From Chloroflexia bacterium (GTDB lineage Bacteria; Chloroflexota; Chloroflexia; Thermomicrobiales; JALYUS01): 13,555 bases of DNA. The stretch lies in the NCBI GenBank assembly GCA_025924435.1, contig JAICIL010000098.1, positions 1 through 13,555 of the forward strand, read 5' to 3'. Below, piece after piece: positions 7,076 through 13,555 of the stretch. Every line of letters starts with the position of its first letter. Within the stretch, counting starts at the first letter, position 1. A model generated the notes under the pieces. That model worked only from the letters and a program-made list of their open reading frames with translations. It searched no databases and had not been told where the DNA came from. A program made the translations under genes and the position numbers.

Positions 7076-8398
7076 TTATTGCTGGTCTGCGGCCAGCGCC
7101 ATGAGATGCGTCACCGGGCAGGTCGCGCACATGCGGGCCTTGCAGCGGTCGTTGTAGACGGCGATCAGGCCCTGCTGGAGCCGCCCGGTGCGGACGCGGA
7201 GGCCGCCGGGGCCGCCGAGTTGCTCGGCCATCGCGCGGGTGACGCTGTTGCCGCGCGTGGCGGGGTAGGCGTCCCACGCGCGCTCCGCCGCGGTCACGAG
7301 CGGCTCGTTCTCCGTCCGCAGGCCGTAGACGAGCGCGAAGGGCAGCACGACGTTGACGGCGATTTCGCCCGCGCGATCCGCGCCGATCGGGCTGGCGTCG
7401 CCCGCGATCAGGCGCGAGGGCGGGCGCAAGGTCTGCCGCAGGGCGCGGACGATCAGGCGCGGCTCGTCGGGGTAGGCGAGCAGGGATGCGAGGCAGATGG
7501 CGATCAGCCCTTCCGCCGCGCCGCCATTCGCCAAGAGCGCCGCGAGCGCGAGCAGCCGCCGCGCCGGATGATTCGCCGGGCGGACGCGCGCCGTCTCCCA
7601 GTCGGCGGGCGAGAGCGCCGCTCGTCGCCCTGTCAATCTCCACATATCCCGTAAGCCGTCACCGCCCGGCACGAATCCGGGCAGCGCGTCGAGGAAGCCG
7701 CCGGCGCCGAGCAGGAGCGCGGCGGCGATCGCTTCCCGCTGCTCGATAGGGGATTGCAGCACCGACCGTTCGAGATCGCGGAGCGGCAGCACGGCGGCGA
7801 GGGTGGCCATCGGGGCGCGGTTCGCGCTGTAGCCGAGCGCGTCGAGCAGGGCGGCGTACAGCACGTCGCCGGGCGGCACTGCGGCGAAGCGCGCCTCCAT
7901 CGCCGCCGCCTTGAGGGCGAGCCGTTCGTCTCCCGCCCGCCCGAGGACGCGCAGCAGGTCCGCCGCGCCGGTCGTCAGGAAGTCGCGGGCGCAGGGGGTG
8001 TCGCCGAGGCCGCCGAGCGGCGCGCTCCCGGCGGGGAACGCCGCCAGCGACCCGGCGAGCAGCGGCGCGAGGGCGAGTGTCGGCAGCGTCCGCCCCTCCC
8101 GCGTCCGGCAAACCGTGCCATCATCCTCCAGAATGACGTGCAGGGCGACGGCGTTGTAGGCGGCGTCGAGGTGGTGCCCATGCGCCCACCAATCCGCCGC
8201 GCGCCGGTGGATCTCCACCGCGCCGTTGATCTCCCGTCCGTCGAGCACGATCCGCGCATCCGCGAAGTCCGGCCCGAACCCGGCGGACCAGCGCCCCCGA
8301 TAGCGCACGGCGAGCGCCCGCCCATCCGTCGTCCGCCACGGCCCCGGCACGAGCCATTGCGCCTGCCACACCTTCGCCAGCGTTAATTCCGGAATCAT
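7076..8398 (-). CDS. DUF2851-family protein
   Basis: A 440-residue protein with the DUF2851 signature: an N-terminal LAKVWQAQWL, then GFGPDFADARIVLDG, GAVEIHRRAADWWAHGH (about residues 60-76) and YNAVALHVILEDDG. The family has no established function. The conserved PDF followed by EIH recalls a nuclease-like metal site, but this is only my reading. The C-terminus holds a cysteine cluster C419-x4-C424-x2-C427 in NDRCKARMCATCP, which could bind zinc or Fe-S. The frame is open to an ATG at 8428, but those ten extra residues come from the repeat element at 8400-8434, so ATG 8398 is preferred. No Shine-Dalgarno precedes either start. The only sequence between this gene and the transporter upstream is the fold-back repeat. 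Confidence 0.85.
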   Translation of the reverse strand: MIPELTLAKVWQAQWLVPGPWRTTDGRALAVRYRGRWSAGFGPDFADARIVLDGREINGAVEIHRRAADWWAHGHHLDAAYNAVALHVILEDDGTVCRTREGRTLPTLALAPLLAGSLAAFPAGSAPLGGLGDTPCARDFLTTGAADLLRVLGRAGDERLALKAAAMEARFAAVPPGDVLYAALLDALGYSANRAPMATLAAVLPLRDLERSVLQSPIEQREAIAAALLLGAGGFLDALPGFVPGGDGLRDMWRLTGRRAALSPADWETARVRPANHPARRLLALAALLANGGAAEGLIAICLASLLAYPDEPRLIVRALRQTLRPPSRLIAGDASPIGADRAGEIAVNVVLPFALVYGLRTENEPLVTAAERAWDAYPATRGNSVTRAMAEQLGGPGGLRVRTGRLQQGLIAVYNDRCKARMCATCPVTHLMALAADQQ

Positions 8399-8399
8399 A

Positions 8400-8546
8400 C
8401 GATTGAACCGCGAAGGCGCGAAGGGCACGAAGAAGAGAAGAGGAAGAAGGAGATAATTCGATGAGGAGCAGCGGCATTCATCCCTATCGCCTTCACTTTT
8501 TCTCTCCTTTGTTCTTCGCGTCCTTCGTGTCTTCGCGGTTCAATCG
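8400..8546. repeat. Fold-back (inverted repeat) element filling the gap between transporter and DUF2851 genes
   Basis: The arms at 8400-8434 and 8512-8546 are inverted copies that match at 31 of 35 positions, starting CGATTGAACCGCGAAG. Inside the left arm the sequence runs with a loose 9-base period (CGCGAAGGG, CACGAAGAA, GAGAAGAGG). The element begins two bases from the DUF2851 start codon and ends five bases from the transporter stop. Degenerate GCGAAG-type 9-mer repeats recur in many bacterial genomes, so this is probably one copy of a dispersed family. In RNA it would form a long hairpin that could end or stabilise the transporter transcript. Confidence 0.8.
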
Positions 8547-8551
8547 TCCCG

Positions 8552-10258
8552 TCAGCGGTGGTACGGGGGGATGGTGGGGAAGGCTTCGGTGCGGCGGATG
8601 CCGGGGCCGAGCGCGCCGGAGCGCCGCAGCGGGCGGCGCGGCTCGCGCAGGATGCCGCCGACGAGCACCGTGATGAGGCCGAGGATGAAGGCGACGATGA
8701 AGAGCGGGCGGAAGCCGTTGCGATCCACGATGATGCCGCCCGCGATCAGCGAGAGGCTGCAGAGGGCGAGCACGCCGTTGGTGAAGCCGACGCCGTCCGC
8801 GTAGGCGTTCGGCGGCAGGATGTCGAGCAGGAAACCGCCCTGCGCGACGGCGTTCGCGCCCATCGCCGCGCCGATGCAGACGAAGACCGCGATGAAGACC
8901 CGTGCGCGGGAAAGGTCGCTCGTGAAGTGGCCGGCGATCGGCTCCGTCTCGAAGAGCACCGGCAGGCCAATCGCGATGAACGCCGCGAGCGCGCGGCAGA
9001 GCGCGCCGAGTTGGAGCAGGAGTTTCGTCCCGGTGATGCGGGCAAGCCCCCGCCAGAGGTAGATCGTCACGGCGCGGGTGGCGATCACGGCGATGGCGTA
9101 GATGCCGATCATGTCGGCGGAGAGATTGAAAGATCGGAGCGCGTAGACGACGAAGAAGGGTTCCGCGAGCGTGGCGACGAGGGCGATGACGCGGAAGATG
9201 AGGTAGCGCCGATAGGCGGGCAGCCGCAGCAGCCCCGGCCCCGCGCGCAGCCCGGCGAGGGGCGGGCGCGGCACGACGGGCACGCGGTTGCCCCGTTCGG
9301 TGAGCGCGACGGTGAGGAGCGCCACCCCCAGGAGGGCGATGAAGGCGACGAAGAAGAGATAGAGATACTGGCGCGGGAAGACCGGGCCGTGCACGAGGAT
9401 GCGCCGGACGAGGAGCGCGGCGAGCACCGATGCGCCCGTGCTCGCCAGCGCCTGCCAGCGGACGAGCCGCCCGCGCACGCCATGCGTCGCGATCCGCCCC
9501 GGCAGCCGCTGGCCGACGAGCGTCGCGACGCCGCTCGCGCAGCCGACGATGCCGTAGAGGACGAAAAAGGTGACGAGCAGCCGTTTCGCCGTGCCATCCA
9601 CCCGGGCCGCGCCGACGAAGGAGAGCAGCCCCATCGCAAGGGCGCGCAGTGTCGCGCTGGTGGCGGCGAGCACGACGAGCCGCGTGCGGTTGGCAATCGC
9701 GCTGCCGAGGATCGCGCCCGGCAGCCCCCACGAGAGCGCGGCGACGACCGGCACGAGGGCGACGAGGATATTGGAATTGCCCACCCGCGCGATGAACGCC
9801 GCGACGACGACGCTCGGCAGCAGGAGCGCGTCGGCGAAGCCGCCCAGGGCGGCAATCGCGACGCCGAGCGGCAGGTTGCGGCGCAGATCGGTGGCGCCCA
9901 GCACGGCCCGCGGCCGGAACCAGTCCCGGACACCCCCCCAGAAATCCCCGAACAGATCGCGCGCGGGCGTTCCGGGGGGATTGCGCAGGGCCGAAGGATG
10001 CGCGACGTCGGATCGTAGCGGACCGGCATCGGGTATGGTTGCGTCGGGCGATAGCGCGGCGGCGTGGCCATTCGGCGCGACATCGGGCGTGCCCGGTGGC
10101 ACAACCGGCGCGTCAGGCCGCGCGGTCCACTCGTCCCCCTGCGCCGAATCCCAAGTGCTCGCGATGGGAGAGCCTTCCTGGAGCGGCGTCGTGCGGGCGG
10201 GCGGGAGAGTGCCGCCTGGTTGTCCCGGTGTCCCGGTCTCCGCAGGGCCGTCGTTCAT
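8552..10258 (-). CDS. MFS-type multi-pass membrane transporter
   Basis: A 568-residue protein. The first 90 or so residues are Pro/Gly/Ala-rich and probably disordered and cytoplasmic. About 12 hydrophobic segments follow, in two groups of six split near the middle by a basic Pro-rich loop (NRVPVVPRPP). Examples are PLGVAIAALGGFADALLLPS, LLVTFFVLYGIVGCASGVAT, YLYLFFVAFIALLGVALLTVAL and FRPLFIVAFILGLITVLVGG. The 6+6 plan and the GGFAD-type first helix fit the major facilitator superfamily. No substrate signature is readable. The frame extends to a TTG at 10276, but ATG 10258 lies six codons in and is the likelier start; its ribosome site is weak. A promoter-like sequence lies about 60 bases upstream, so it is probably transcribed separately from the hydrolase gene. 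The downstream end runs into the fold-back repeat. Confidence 0.85.
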   Translation of the reverse strand: MNDGPAETGTPGQPGGTLPPARTTPLQEGSPIASTWDSAQGDEWTARPDAPVVPPGTPDVAPNGHAAALSPDATIPDAGPLRSDVAHPSALRNPPGTPARDLFGDFWGGVRDWFRPRAVLGATDLRRNLPLGVAIAALGGFADALLLPSVVVAAFIARVGNSNILVALVPVVAALSWGLPGAILGSAIANRTRLVVLAATSATLRALAMGLLSFVGAARVDGTAKRLLVTFFVLYGIVGCASGVATLVGQRLPGRIATHGVRGRLVRWQALASTGASVLAALLVRRILVHGPVFPRQYLYLFFVAFIALLGVALLTVALTERGNRVPVVPRPPLAGLRAGPGLLRLPAYRRYLIFRVIALVATLAEPFFVVYALRSFNLSADMIGIYAIAVIATRAVTIYLWRGLARITGTKLLLQLGALCRALAAFIAIGLPVLFETEPIAGHFTSDLSRARVFIAVFVCIGAAMGANAVAQGGFLLDILPPNAYADGVGFTNGVLALCSLSLIAGGIIVDRNGFRPLFIVAFILGLITVLVGGILREPRRPLRRSGALGPGIRRTEAFPTIPPYHR

Positions 10259-10318
10259 GCGTTGCTCACGCTCCAATACGCGCCGATGATGCGAGAACTC
10301 ACTGCGCAGGCTCGCCGC

Positions 10319-10347
10319 AGTATACGTGCCGCGCCGAGGCCATGCAA
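10319..10347 (-). promoter_or_regulatory. Promoter of the MFS transporter gene
   Basis: The minus strand shows TTGCAT (10347-10342) and TATACT (10324-10319) with an ideal 17-base spacer. The -10 matches consensus at 5 of 6 positions and the -35 at 3 of 6. Start of transcription would be near 10312, giving a leader of about 54 bases. Confidence 0.55.
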
Positions 10348-10352
10348 TCGGA

Positions 10353-10387
10353 GTTCGCGGTTCGATGAGTGACTGCGAACCCCGAAC
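10353..10387 (-). terminator. Dyad after the SGNH hydrolase gene, possible terminator
   Basis: Arms GTTCGCGGTTCG (10353-10364) and CGAACCCCGAAC (10376-10387) pair over 12 positions with one mismatch around an 11-base loop, starting three bases past the hydrolase stop. No T-run follows on the minus strand, so it is at best an atypical terminator or an RNA 3'-end stabiliser. Confidence 0.45.
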
Positions 10388-10390
10388 CCA

Positions 10391-11650
10391 TCACGGCATC
10401 GCGCCGACCGTCACGGCGACGGTTGCCTCGCGGCGGTTGCCCGCGCGGTCGGTCGCGGCGACGCCGATTGTGTGCGGCCCCGGCAGGAGCCGCCCGTCCC
10501 AGTAGCCGAGGTAGGTGTTCGGCGCGAGGTCCGGGCGGGGCATCAATTCGCCCTGCTCCTTGCCGTCCGCCAGCAGCACGACGCGCGCCACACCGTTCGG
10601 GCCGCTGTCGTCCGTCGCCGTCGCGCGCACCGTCAGCACCGGGCGCGGCGCGTCCCCCGCCGTCGGCGCGACGAGCGCCACATCCGGCGGCGCGCCGTCG
10701 AAGCCGCCCGCCGCCCAGAGCAGATCCGCCGCCAGTCGGTGGCCCGCGTTGGAGAGATGCACGTCGTCGAAGCGGCCGAGCGTCAGCGATTGCTCCTTGC
10801 CGCGCACCTTCTCCGCCAGTTCGACGACCGTCACGCCCCGCGTCGCCGCCGCGACATCGCGGATCGCGCCGTTGAATTGCTCGATCCACCACGCGTCGCT
10901 GCGGACGGCGGTCGGGTCGCCGCCGAATGGGTCGTAGATCGTCTGGATGAGCAGCGCGCGCGTCTGGCCGCCCTCGGTGAGCCGCGTCGCGATCGTCGTC
11001 AGATTCGCGCGGAAGGTCGCCAGCGCGGCCTCGCGGGCGGGCGTCTCCTTGCCGGCCAGCCGCTGGAGATCGTTGCCGCCGATGCTGAGGAGCACGACCG
11101 CCTGCTGCCCCTGCGGCAGCCGCCCCAGTTCATCGAGCGCCCGGAGGATTTGCGGCCGCGTCGGGGTCGGCGTCGGCTCACCGGCGGTGGGGGATGGCGG
11201 CGGCGGCGGGGCGAGCAATGTCGTGCTCGTCTCGCCGGAGACCGCGACATTGACGGCGCGCACATCCGGCCCGTACCGACCGCGCATCAGGTCCGCGACC
11301 AGTGCGAACTCGCCCCGCTCGTCCGGCAGGCTCGCCCCGACCCCGACCATCAGCGAATCGCCCACACCGAGGAGAAGCGCGGGGGCTTCTTGCGGACCGA
11401 GCACGGAATTTGGTGCGGCGGAGACGGTCGGAAATATGCCGCAAAGGGAAAGGAGTGCGACCAATACAGCACGAGCAAGCGGGTGGCTCTGTCGGGGCGA
11501 TTCGCGAACCGCCCTCCCCGGCGTGCCACGGGCTTTGCCGTGTGAAGTCAAGCCGATGCACGGGGAGAGGGCGATTCGCGAATCGCCCGTACGAACAAAT
11601 CGCAACCGTTGCTGGGAGGAGAATTGATGGACAATCGGCGCAAACTTCAT
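10391..11650 (-). CDS. Secreted SGNH/GDSL-family hydrolase with C-terminal Ig-like domain
   Basis: A 419-residue protein with the SGNH blocks: LLLGVGDSL with nucleophile S99, SGE at 138-140, GGND at 191-194, and D295-D-V-H298 as catalytic Asp/His. These enzymes hydrolyse esters or acyl/acetyl groups, often on lipids or polysaccharides. A hydrophobic core (about 60-73, AVLVALLSLCG) ending in TVSA-AP (78/79) is a signal peptide, so it acts outside the membrane. A Pro/Thr-rich insert lies at 148-166. Residues about 325-419 resemble an Ig-like accessory domain (VARVVLLADGKEQG, GPHTIGVAATDRAGNRREATVAVTVG). The ATG overlaps the HIT-Nudix stop as ATGA, indicating coupled translation. Residues about 21-52 are encoded by an inverted-repeat element, giving an unusually long n-region. 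A downstream start such as TTG at residue 34 is possible. The substrate is unknown. Confidence 0.88.
   Translation of the reverse strand: MKFAPIVHQFSSQQRLRFVRTGDSRIALSPCIGLTSHGKARGTPGRAVRESPRQSHPLARAVLVALLSLCGIFPTVSAAPNSVLGPQEAPALLLGVGDSLMVGVGASLPDERGEFALVADLMRGRYGPDVRAVNVAVSGETSTTLLAPPPPPSPTAGEPTPTPTRPQILRALDELGRLPQGQQAVVLLSIGGNDLQRLAGKETPAREAALATFRANLTTIATRLTEGGQTRALLIQTIYDPFGGDPTAVRSDAWWIEQFNGAIRDVAAATRGVTVVELAEKVRGKEQSLTLGRFDDVHLSNAGHRLAADLLWAAGGFDGAPPDVALVAPTAGDAPRPVLTVRATATDDSGPNGVARVVLLADGKEQGELMPRPDLAPNTYLGYWDGRLLPGPHTIGVAATDRAGNRREATVAVTVGAMP
11495..11588. repeat. Inverted-repeat element embedded in the N-terminal codons of the SGNH hydrolase
   Basis: The arms at 11495-11526 and 11558-11588 are inverted copies with a few mismatches. 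The outer part of the right arm is a perfect 20-base palindrome (GGGCGATTCGCGAATCGCCC, 11569-11588), and the left arm carries a near-identical copy. The short centre contains a further hairpin, CACGG-GCTTTG-CCGTG. The structure, about 94 bp with nested palindromes, resembles a REP or MITE-like dispersed element. It keeps the hydrolase frame open on the minus strand. Confidence 0.8.
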
Positions 11651-12591
11651 GGCGATATGCTCAGTCCTCGCGCCGCGACGGCGCGGCGGAGCAGTTCGCG
11701 GGATTCGTCGTGCGCGAGTGTCTCGGCGGCATCGGCGGGGGGGAGGAGGGAGGAGTCCTTGCCGACGTGCGCCGCGAACTCCCCCGTCTCCGCAGTCGCC
11801 TCCATCAGGAACCAGGCGACGTGGCGCATTTTCCCCTTGAAGGGAAAGAGATGCGTGCCGAGCGGCGCGACGACGCGGGTGTCGAGGCCCGTCTCCTCCC
11901 TCGCCTCGCGGATCGCCGCGTCCTCGAGCGATTCACCCGCCTCCACATGCCCCTTCGGGAAGACGAACGCGCCGTCGCTTGCTCGCCGAAGCACGACCCG
12001 ATCGCCGTGGAAGATCACCCCGCCCGCCTGTGGCACCGGCGGCGTCGCGAGGAGGCCGAGCATCGGCGCGGGGTCGCGCGCCATCGCGGCGCGCAGTTTG
12101 GCGTACGTGTCGGGCAGCAATTCCGGCATCACCGTCGTTTTGGCGATGATCGGCATGAAGTTCGCGTCCCCCTGCCAGCGGGGCACGACGTGCCAGTGCA
12201 GGTGCTCCGCGACGCCCGCGCCCGCCACCGCGCCGAGATTGAGGCCGAGATTGAGGCCGTCGCACCGCAGGGTGGCTCGCAGGACGCGCGTCAGCCAGGG
12301 GAGCAGGAGGCCGATTTCGGTCATCTCGCCCGCGTCCAGCGCGTCGAGCATCGCGATCTGCCGGTACGGGACGACCATGCAGTGGCCGGTGTTGTACGGG
12401 TAGAGGTTCATCACGACGAAGGCGCGCGCGCCGCGATGGAGGACGAAGTTCTCGGCGTCGCGCGCGGGGTCGGCGGCAATCGCGCTGAAGATGCTCACCC
12501 CGGGCGGCGTCGGGCGGCGCTCCCCGCCGACATACCCCATCCGCCACGGCGTCCAGAGCCGCTGCTGCTCGTCCCCGCCCGTCTCGCTCAT
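11647..12591 (-). CDS. HIT-domain / Nudix-domain fusion protein (putative dinucleoside polyphosphate enzyme)
   Basis: A 314-residue protein. Residues about 10-170 are a HIT domain: LWTPWRMGYV at the N-terminus, NTGHCMVVPYR (67-77) and the catalytic triad HLHWHVVPR (130-138). The N-terminal similarity is to bacterial Ap4A phosphorylase/hydrolase-like HIT proteins. Residues about 185-312 are a Nudix domain. Its box runs from G214 to L236 and fits G-x5-E-x7-REU-x-EE-x-GU, with E220, R228-E229 and E232-E233. HIT enzymes attack the alpha phosphate of nucleotides through the central His; Nudix enzymes hydrolyse nucleoside diphosphates linked to another moiety. Both activities occur on diadenosine polyphosphates, so a two-step or dual-substrate housecleaning enzyme is plausible, though neither substrate can be read from sequence. 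It is preceded by its own promoter-like sequence, has no strong ribosome site, and is translationally coupled to the downstream hydrolase. Confidence 0.9.
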   Translation of the reverse strand: MSETGGDEQQRLWTPWRMGYVGGERRPTPPGVSIFSAIAADPARDAENFVLHRGARAFVVMNLYPYNTGHCMVVPYRQIAMLDALDAGEMTEIGLLLPWLTRVLRATLRCDGLNLGLNLGAVAGAGVAEHLHWHVVPRWQGDANFMPIIAKTTVMPELLPDTYAKLRAAMARDPAPMLGLLATPPVPQAGGVIFHGDRVVLRRASDGAFVFPKGHVEAGESLEDAAIREAREETGLDTRVVAPLGTHLFPFKGKMRHVAWFLMEATAETGEFAAHVGKDSSLLPPADAAETLAHDESRELLRRAVAARGLSISP

Positions 12592-12639
12592 GCCGCCACG
12601 CTATCGCTTCCCCGCCGCACGCCGCGCCCGTCTCGCCGG

Positions 12640-12648
12640 AGTATAGCA
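12640..12648 (-). promoter_or_regulatory. Extended -10 promoter element of the HIT-Nudix/hydrolase operon
   Basis: The minus strand reads TGCTATACT, an extended -10 (TG-n-TATACT) with 5 of 6 consensus matches. The -35 region is poor (CTCGCC at a 17-base distance), which an extended -10 can compensate. Transcription would start near 12633, about 42 bases before the ATG. Confidence 0.45.
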
Positions 12649-12673
12649 TGGGGGAAGCGGGTGGCGAGTTTTC

Positions 12674-12695
12674 GCGCGGGCGGGAAAGCCCGCGC
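12674..12695. other. Perfect hairpin just past the DUF3891 stop
   Basis: GCGCGGGC (12674-12681) and GCCCGCGC (12688-12695) form a perfect 8-bp stem with a 6-base loop, five bases after the DUF3891 stop codon. The minus strand continues GAAAACTC, so there is no U-tract. It may still help separate the DUF3891 transcript from the promoter that follows. Confidence 0.5.
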
Positions 12696-12700
12696 CGCCA

Positions 12701-13408
12701 TCAACCAGGGACGAAATCCACCGATAGATCCCGCAGCGCGGCGTTGTGGAATGCCTCGGCGAGCGCGTCCGCCGAGGCATAGCGGCGGGCCGGGACGACG
12801 CGCGCCGTAACCCGCGCGGTCACGCGCTCGGGCGCGAAGGGCCACGGATCGAGACCGACCGTGCCATCCCCGCGATGCGCGAACGCCATATCGAGCAGTG
12901 GCTGGCCCGCCGGGCGGAAGGCCGGCGTCTCTTTCGAGGAGCCGAAACGCCCGACACCGAGGCAGACCGCGAGCGAGAGCACGTCGCACGCTTGCAGGAG
13001 TTGGTAGCCCGCATTAATCCGCTCGTCCGCCGCGTCCGCCGCCCGCGCGGGATCGGCGCGCAGCCGGGCGAGCAGCCGCTCCTTCGCCGCGTGCTCGCCG
13101 AAATGGATCGCGACGAGCAGCGCGGCATACGGCGATTCTCCCGCCAGCCGTTCGACGCCGCGCCGGGCAATCGCCGCCTGTGTCTCCTTCGGCGCGGAGC
13201 GGAAATCCTGCACCTCGCCAGTCTGCGGATTCCAGTGGCCATTCGCGTCCGACCGGCTGTGGCCGTTGTCGTGCTCATAGACGGCGAGGAGCGTCGCGGC
13301 GCGCGGTGGGGGGATCGTCGCCCACGCCTGCGCGAGCCGCCCCGAGAGCGCGGCATGTTCCGGTTGCGTGATGACCAACCAGTCCGCCCCGTCGTCCCGC
13401 CGTAGCAT
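12701..13408 (-). CDS. DUF3891-family protein
   Basis: A 235-residue protein recognised as DUF3891 from its ordered motifs: WLVITQPEHAALSGRLAQAW (10-29), YEHDNG (44-49), the TGEVQDF segment (63-69), SPYAALLVAIHFGEH (92-106) and LLQACDVLSLAVCLG. The conserved His and Asp residues (H18, E45-H46-D47, H102, D in QACDVLSL) resemble the metal ligands of an HD-type hydrolase fold, but the family has no assigned reaction. There is no signal peptide or membrane segment. The start is well fixed by AAGGAGGTG six bases upstream. It appears to be a single-gene unit: a hairpin and a new promoter follow it, and a G/C-rich fold-back precedes it. Confidence 0.85.
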   Translation of the reverse strand: MLRRDDGADWLVITQPEHAALSGRLAQAWATIPPPRAATLLAVYEHDNGHSRSDANGHWNPQTGEVQDFRSAPKETQAAIARRGVERLAGESPYAALLVAIHFGEHAAKERLLARLRADPARAADAADERINAGYQLLQACDVLSLAVCLGVGRFGSSKETPAFRPAGQPLLDMAFAHRGDGTVGLDPWPFAPERVTARVTARVVPARRYASADALAEAFHNAALRDLSVDFVPG

Positions 13409-13412
13409 GGTC

Positions 13413-13421
13413 CACCTCCTT
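13413..13421 (-). promoter_or_regulatory. Consensus ribosome binding site of the DUF3891 gene
   Basis: AAGGAGGTG on the minus strand, ideally spaced from ATG 13408. With the identical site of the XRE gene, it shows this genome uses a standard anti-Shine-Dalgarno. This makes the weak sites of DUF2851 and HIT-Nudix notable. Confidence 0.8.
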
Positions 13422-13465
13422 CATCTCAATCCCGGACCGCAGGTTCGGGGCCAGAATCCGGGAGC

Positions 13466-13535
13466 GGGGGGGGGGGCGGCCGCCCCCGGCGGAGCCCGCG
13501 GGGGTGGAACCCCCACCCCCGGGGGGGCGGGCCGC
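13466..13535. repeat. G/C-only fold-back sequence with an 11-base G run
   Basis: The run of eleven G (13466-13476) leads into a perfect palindrome GGGGGCGGCCGCCCCC (13472-13487). A hairpin follows, GGGGGTGG (13500-13507) and CCACCCCC (13513-13520) with loop AACCC. Flanking GCCCGC (13494-13499) and GCGGGC (13527-13532) could close an outer stem. The several G runs could also form a quadruplex. It lies upstream of the DUF3891 gene; no promoter is recognisable in 13422-13555. Confidence 0.65.
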
Positions 13536-13555
13536 AATGGATAAAACACAAAACC

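Noticed and set aside
8404..8450. 9-base periodic GCGAAG-type sequence considered as a CRISPR or tandem array
   Set aside because: The units are short and degenerate without spacers; it is one arm of an inverted repeat.
8558..10018. Plus-strand open frame opposite the transporter gene
   Set aside because: The product is an Asp/Glu/Arg-rich mirror of codons for hydrophobic helices; the minus strand encodes clear membrane segments.
11613..11629. Plus-strand GGGAGGAG followed by ATG at 11627, looking like a translation start
   Set aside because: The frame that follows lies antisense to the Nudix domain and encodes no recognisable protein; the match is probably chance.
11302..12810. Long plus-strand open frame across HIT-Nudix and its flanks
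   Set aside because: It overlaps intact HIT and Nudix motifs on the other strand and has no domain of its own.

Overview
The window is high-GC bacterial chromosome (roughly 70% G+C by eye). All ten genes I can support lie on the minus strand, packed head to tail, so transcription runs from the right end to the left. I see no phage, IS, tRNA, rRNA or CRISPR sequence. Lineage-widespread families of unknown function (DUF2851, DUF3891, DUF4258), the dispersed fold-back repeats and the codon bias fit a Chloroflexota (Thermomicrobia-like) genome. That placement is inference only.

Layout from right to left, in transcription order. (1) A G/C-rich fold-back at 13466-13535, then a DUF3891 protein (13408-12701) with a textbook ribosome binding site. 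(2) A promoter-like extended -10 at about 12640, then a HIT-Nudix fusion protein (12591-11647). Its stop overlaps the start of a secreted SGNH/GDSL hydrolase (11650-10391). A roughly 94-bp inverted-repeat element sits inside the hydrolase N-terminal codons. (3) A promoter at about 10319-10347 and an MFS-type transporter (10258-8552). (4) A second fold-back element (8400-8546) that fills the gap to a DUF2851 protein (8398-7076). (5) A VWA-domain protein with an intact MIDAS (6939-5680), closed by a strong intrinsic terminator (5652-5625). (6) A small DUF4258 protein (5540-5202).

(7) The most interesting part is a tight three-gene operon at 4921-16. It encodes a sigma-70-like protein, an XRE-type helix-turn-helix protein and a 1172-residue fusion. 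The fusion carries an ImmA/IrrE zinc metallopeptidase, a UvrD/PcrA-type superfamily 1 helicase and a C-terminal RecB/AddB-like domain with four Fe-S cysteines. Both gene junctions overlap. An ImmA/IrrE peptidase next to an XRE regulator recalls the ImmA-ImmR and PprI/IrrE-DdrO pairs, in which the peptidase destroys the repressor after DNA damage. Here the peptidase is covalently joined to a DNA helicase, and a sigma-like factor is the first gene. I infer a self-contained DNA-damage or foreign-DNA sensing circuit. The nuclease domain appears to have lost the usual D-x-K catalytic residues while keeping its iron-sulfur cysteines, so it may bind DNA ends without cutting them.
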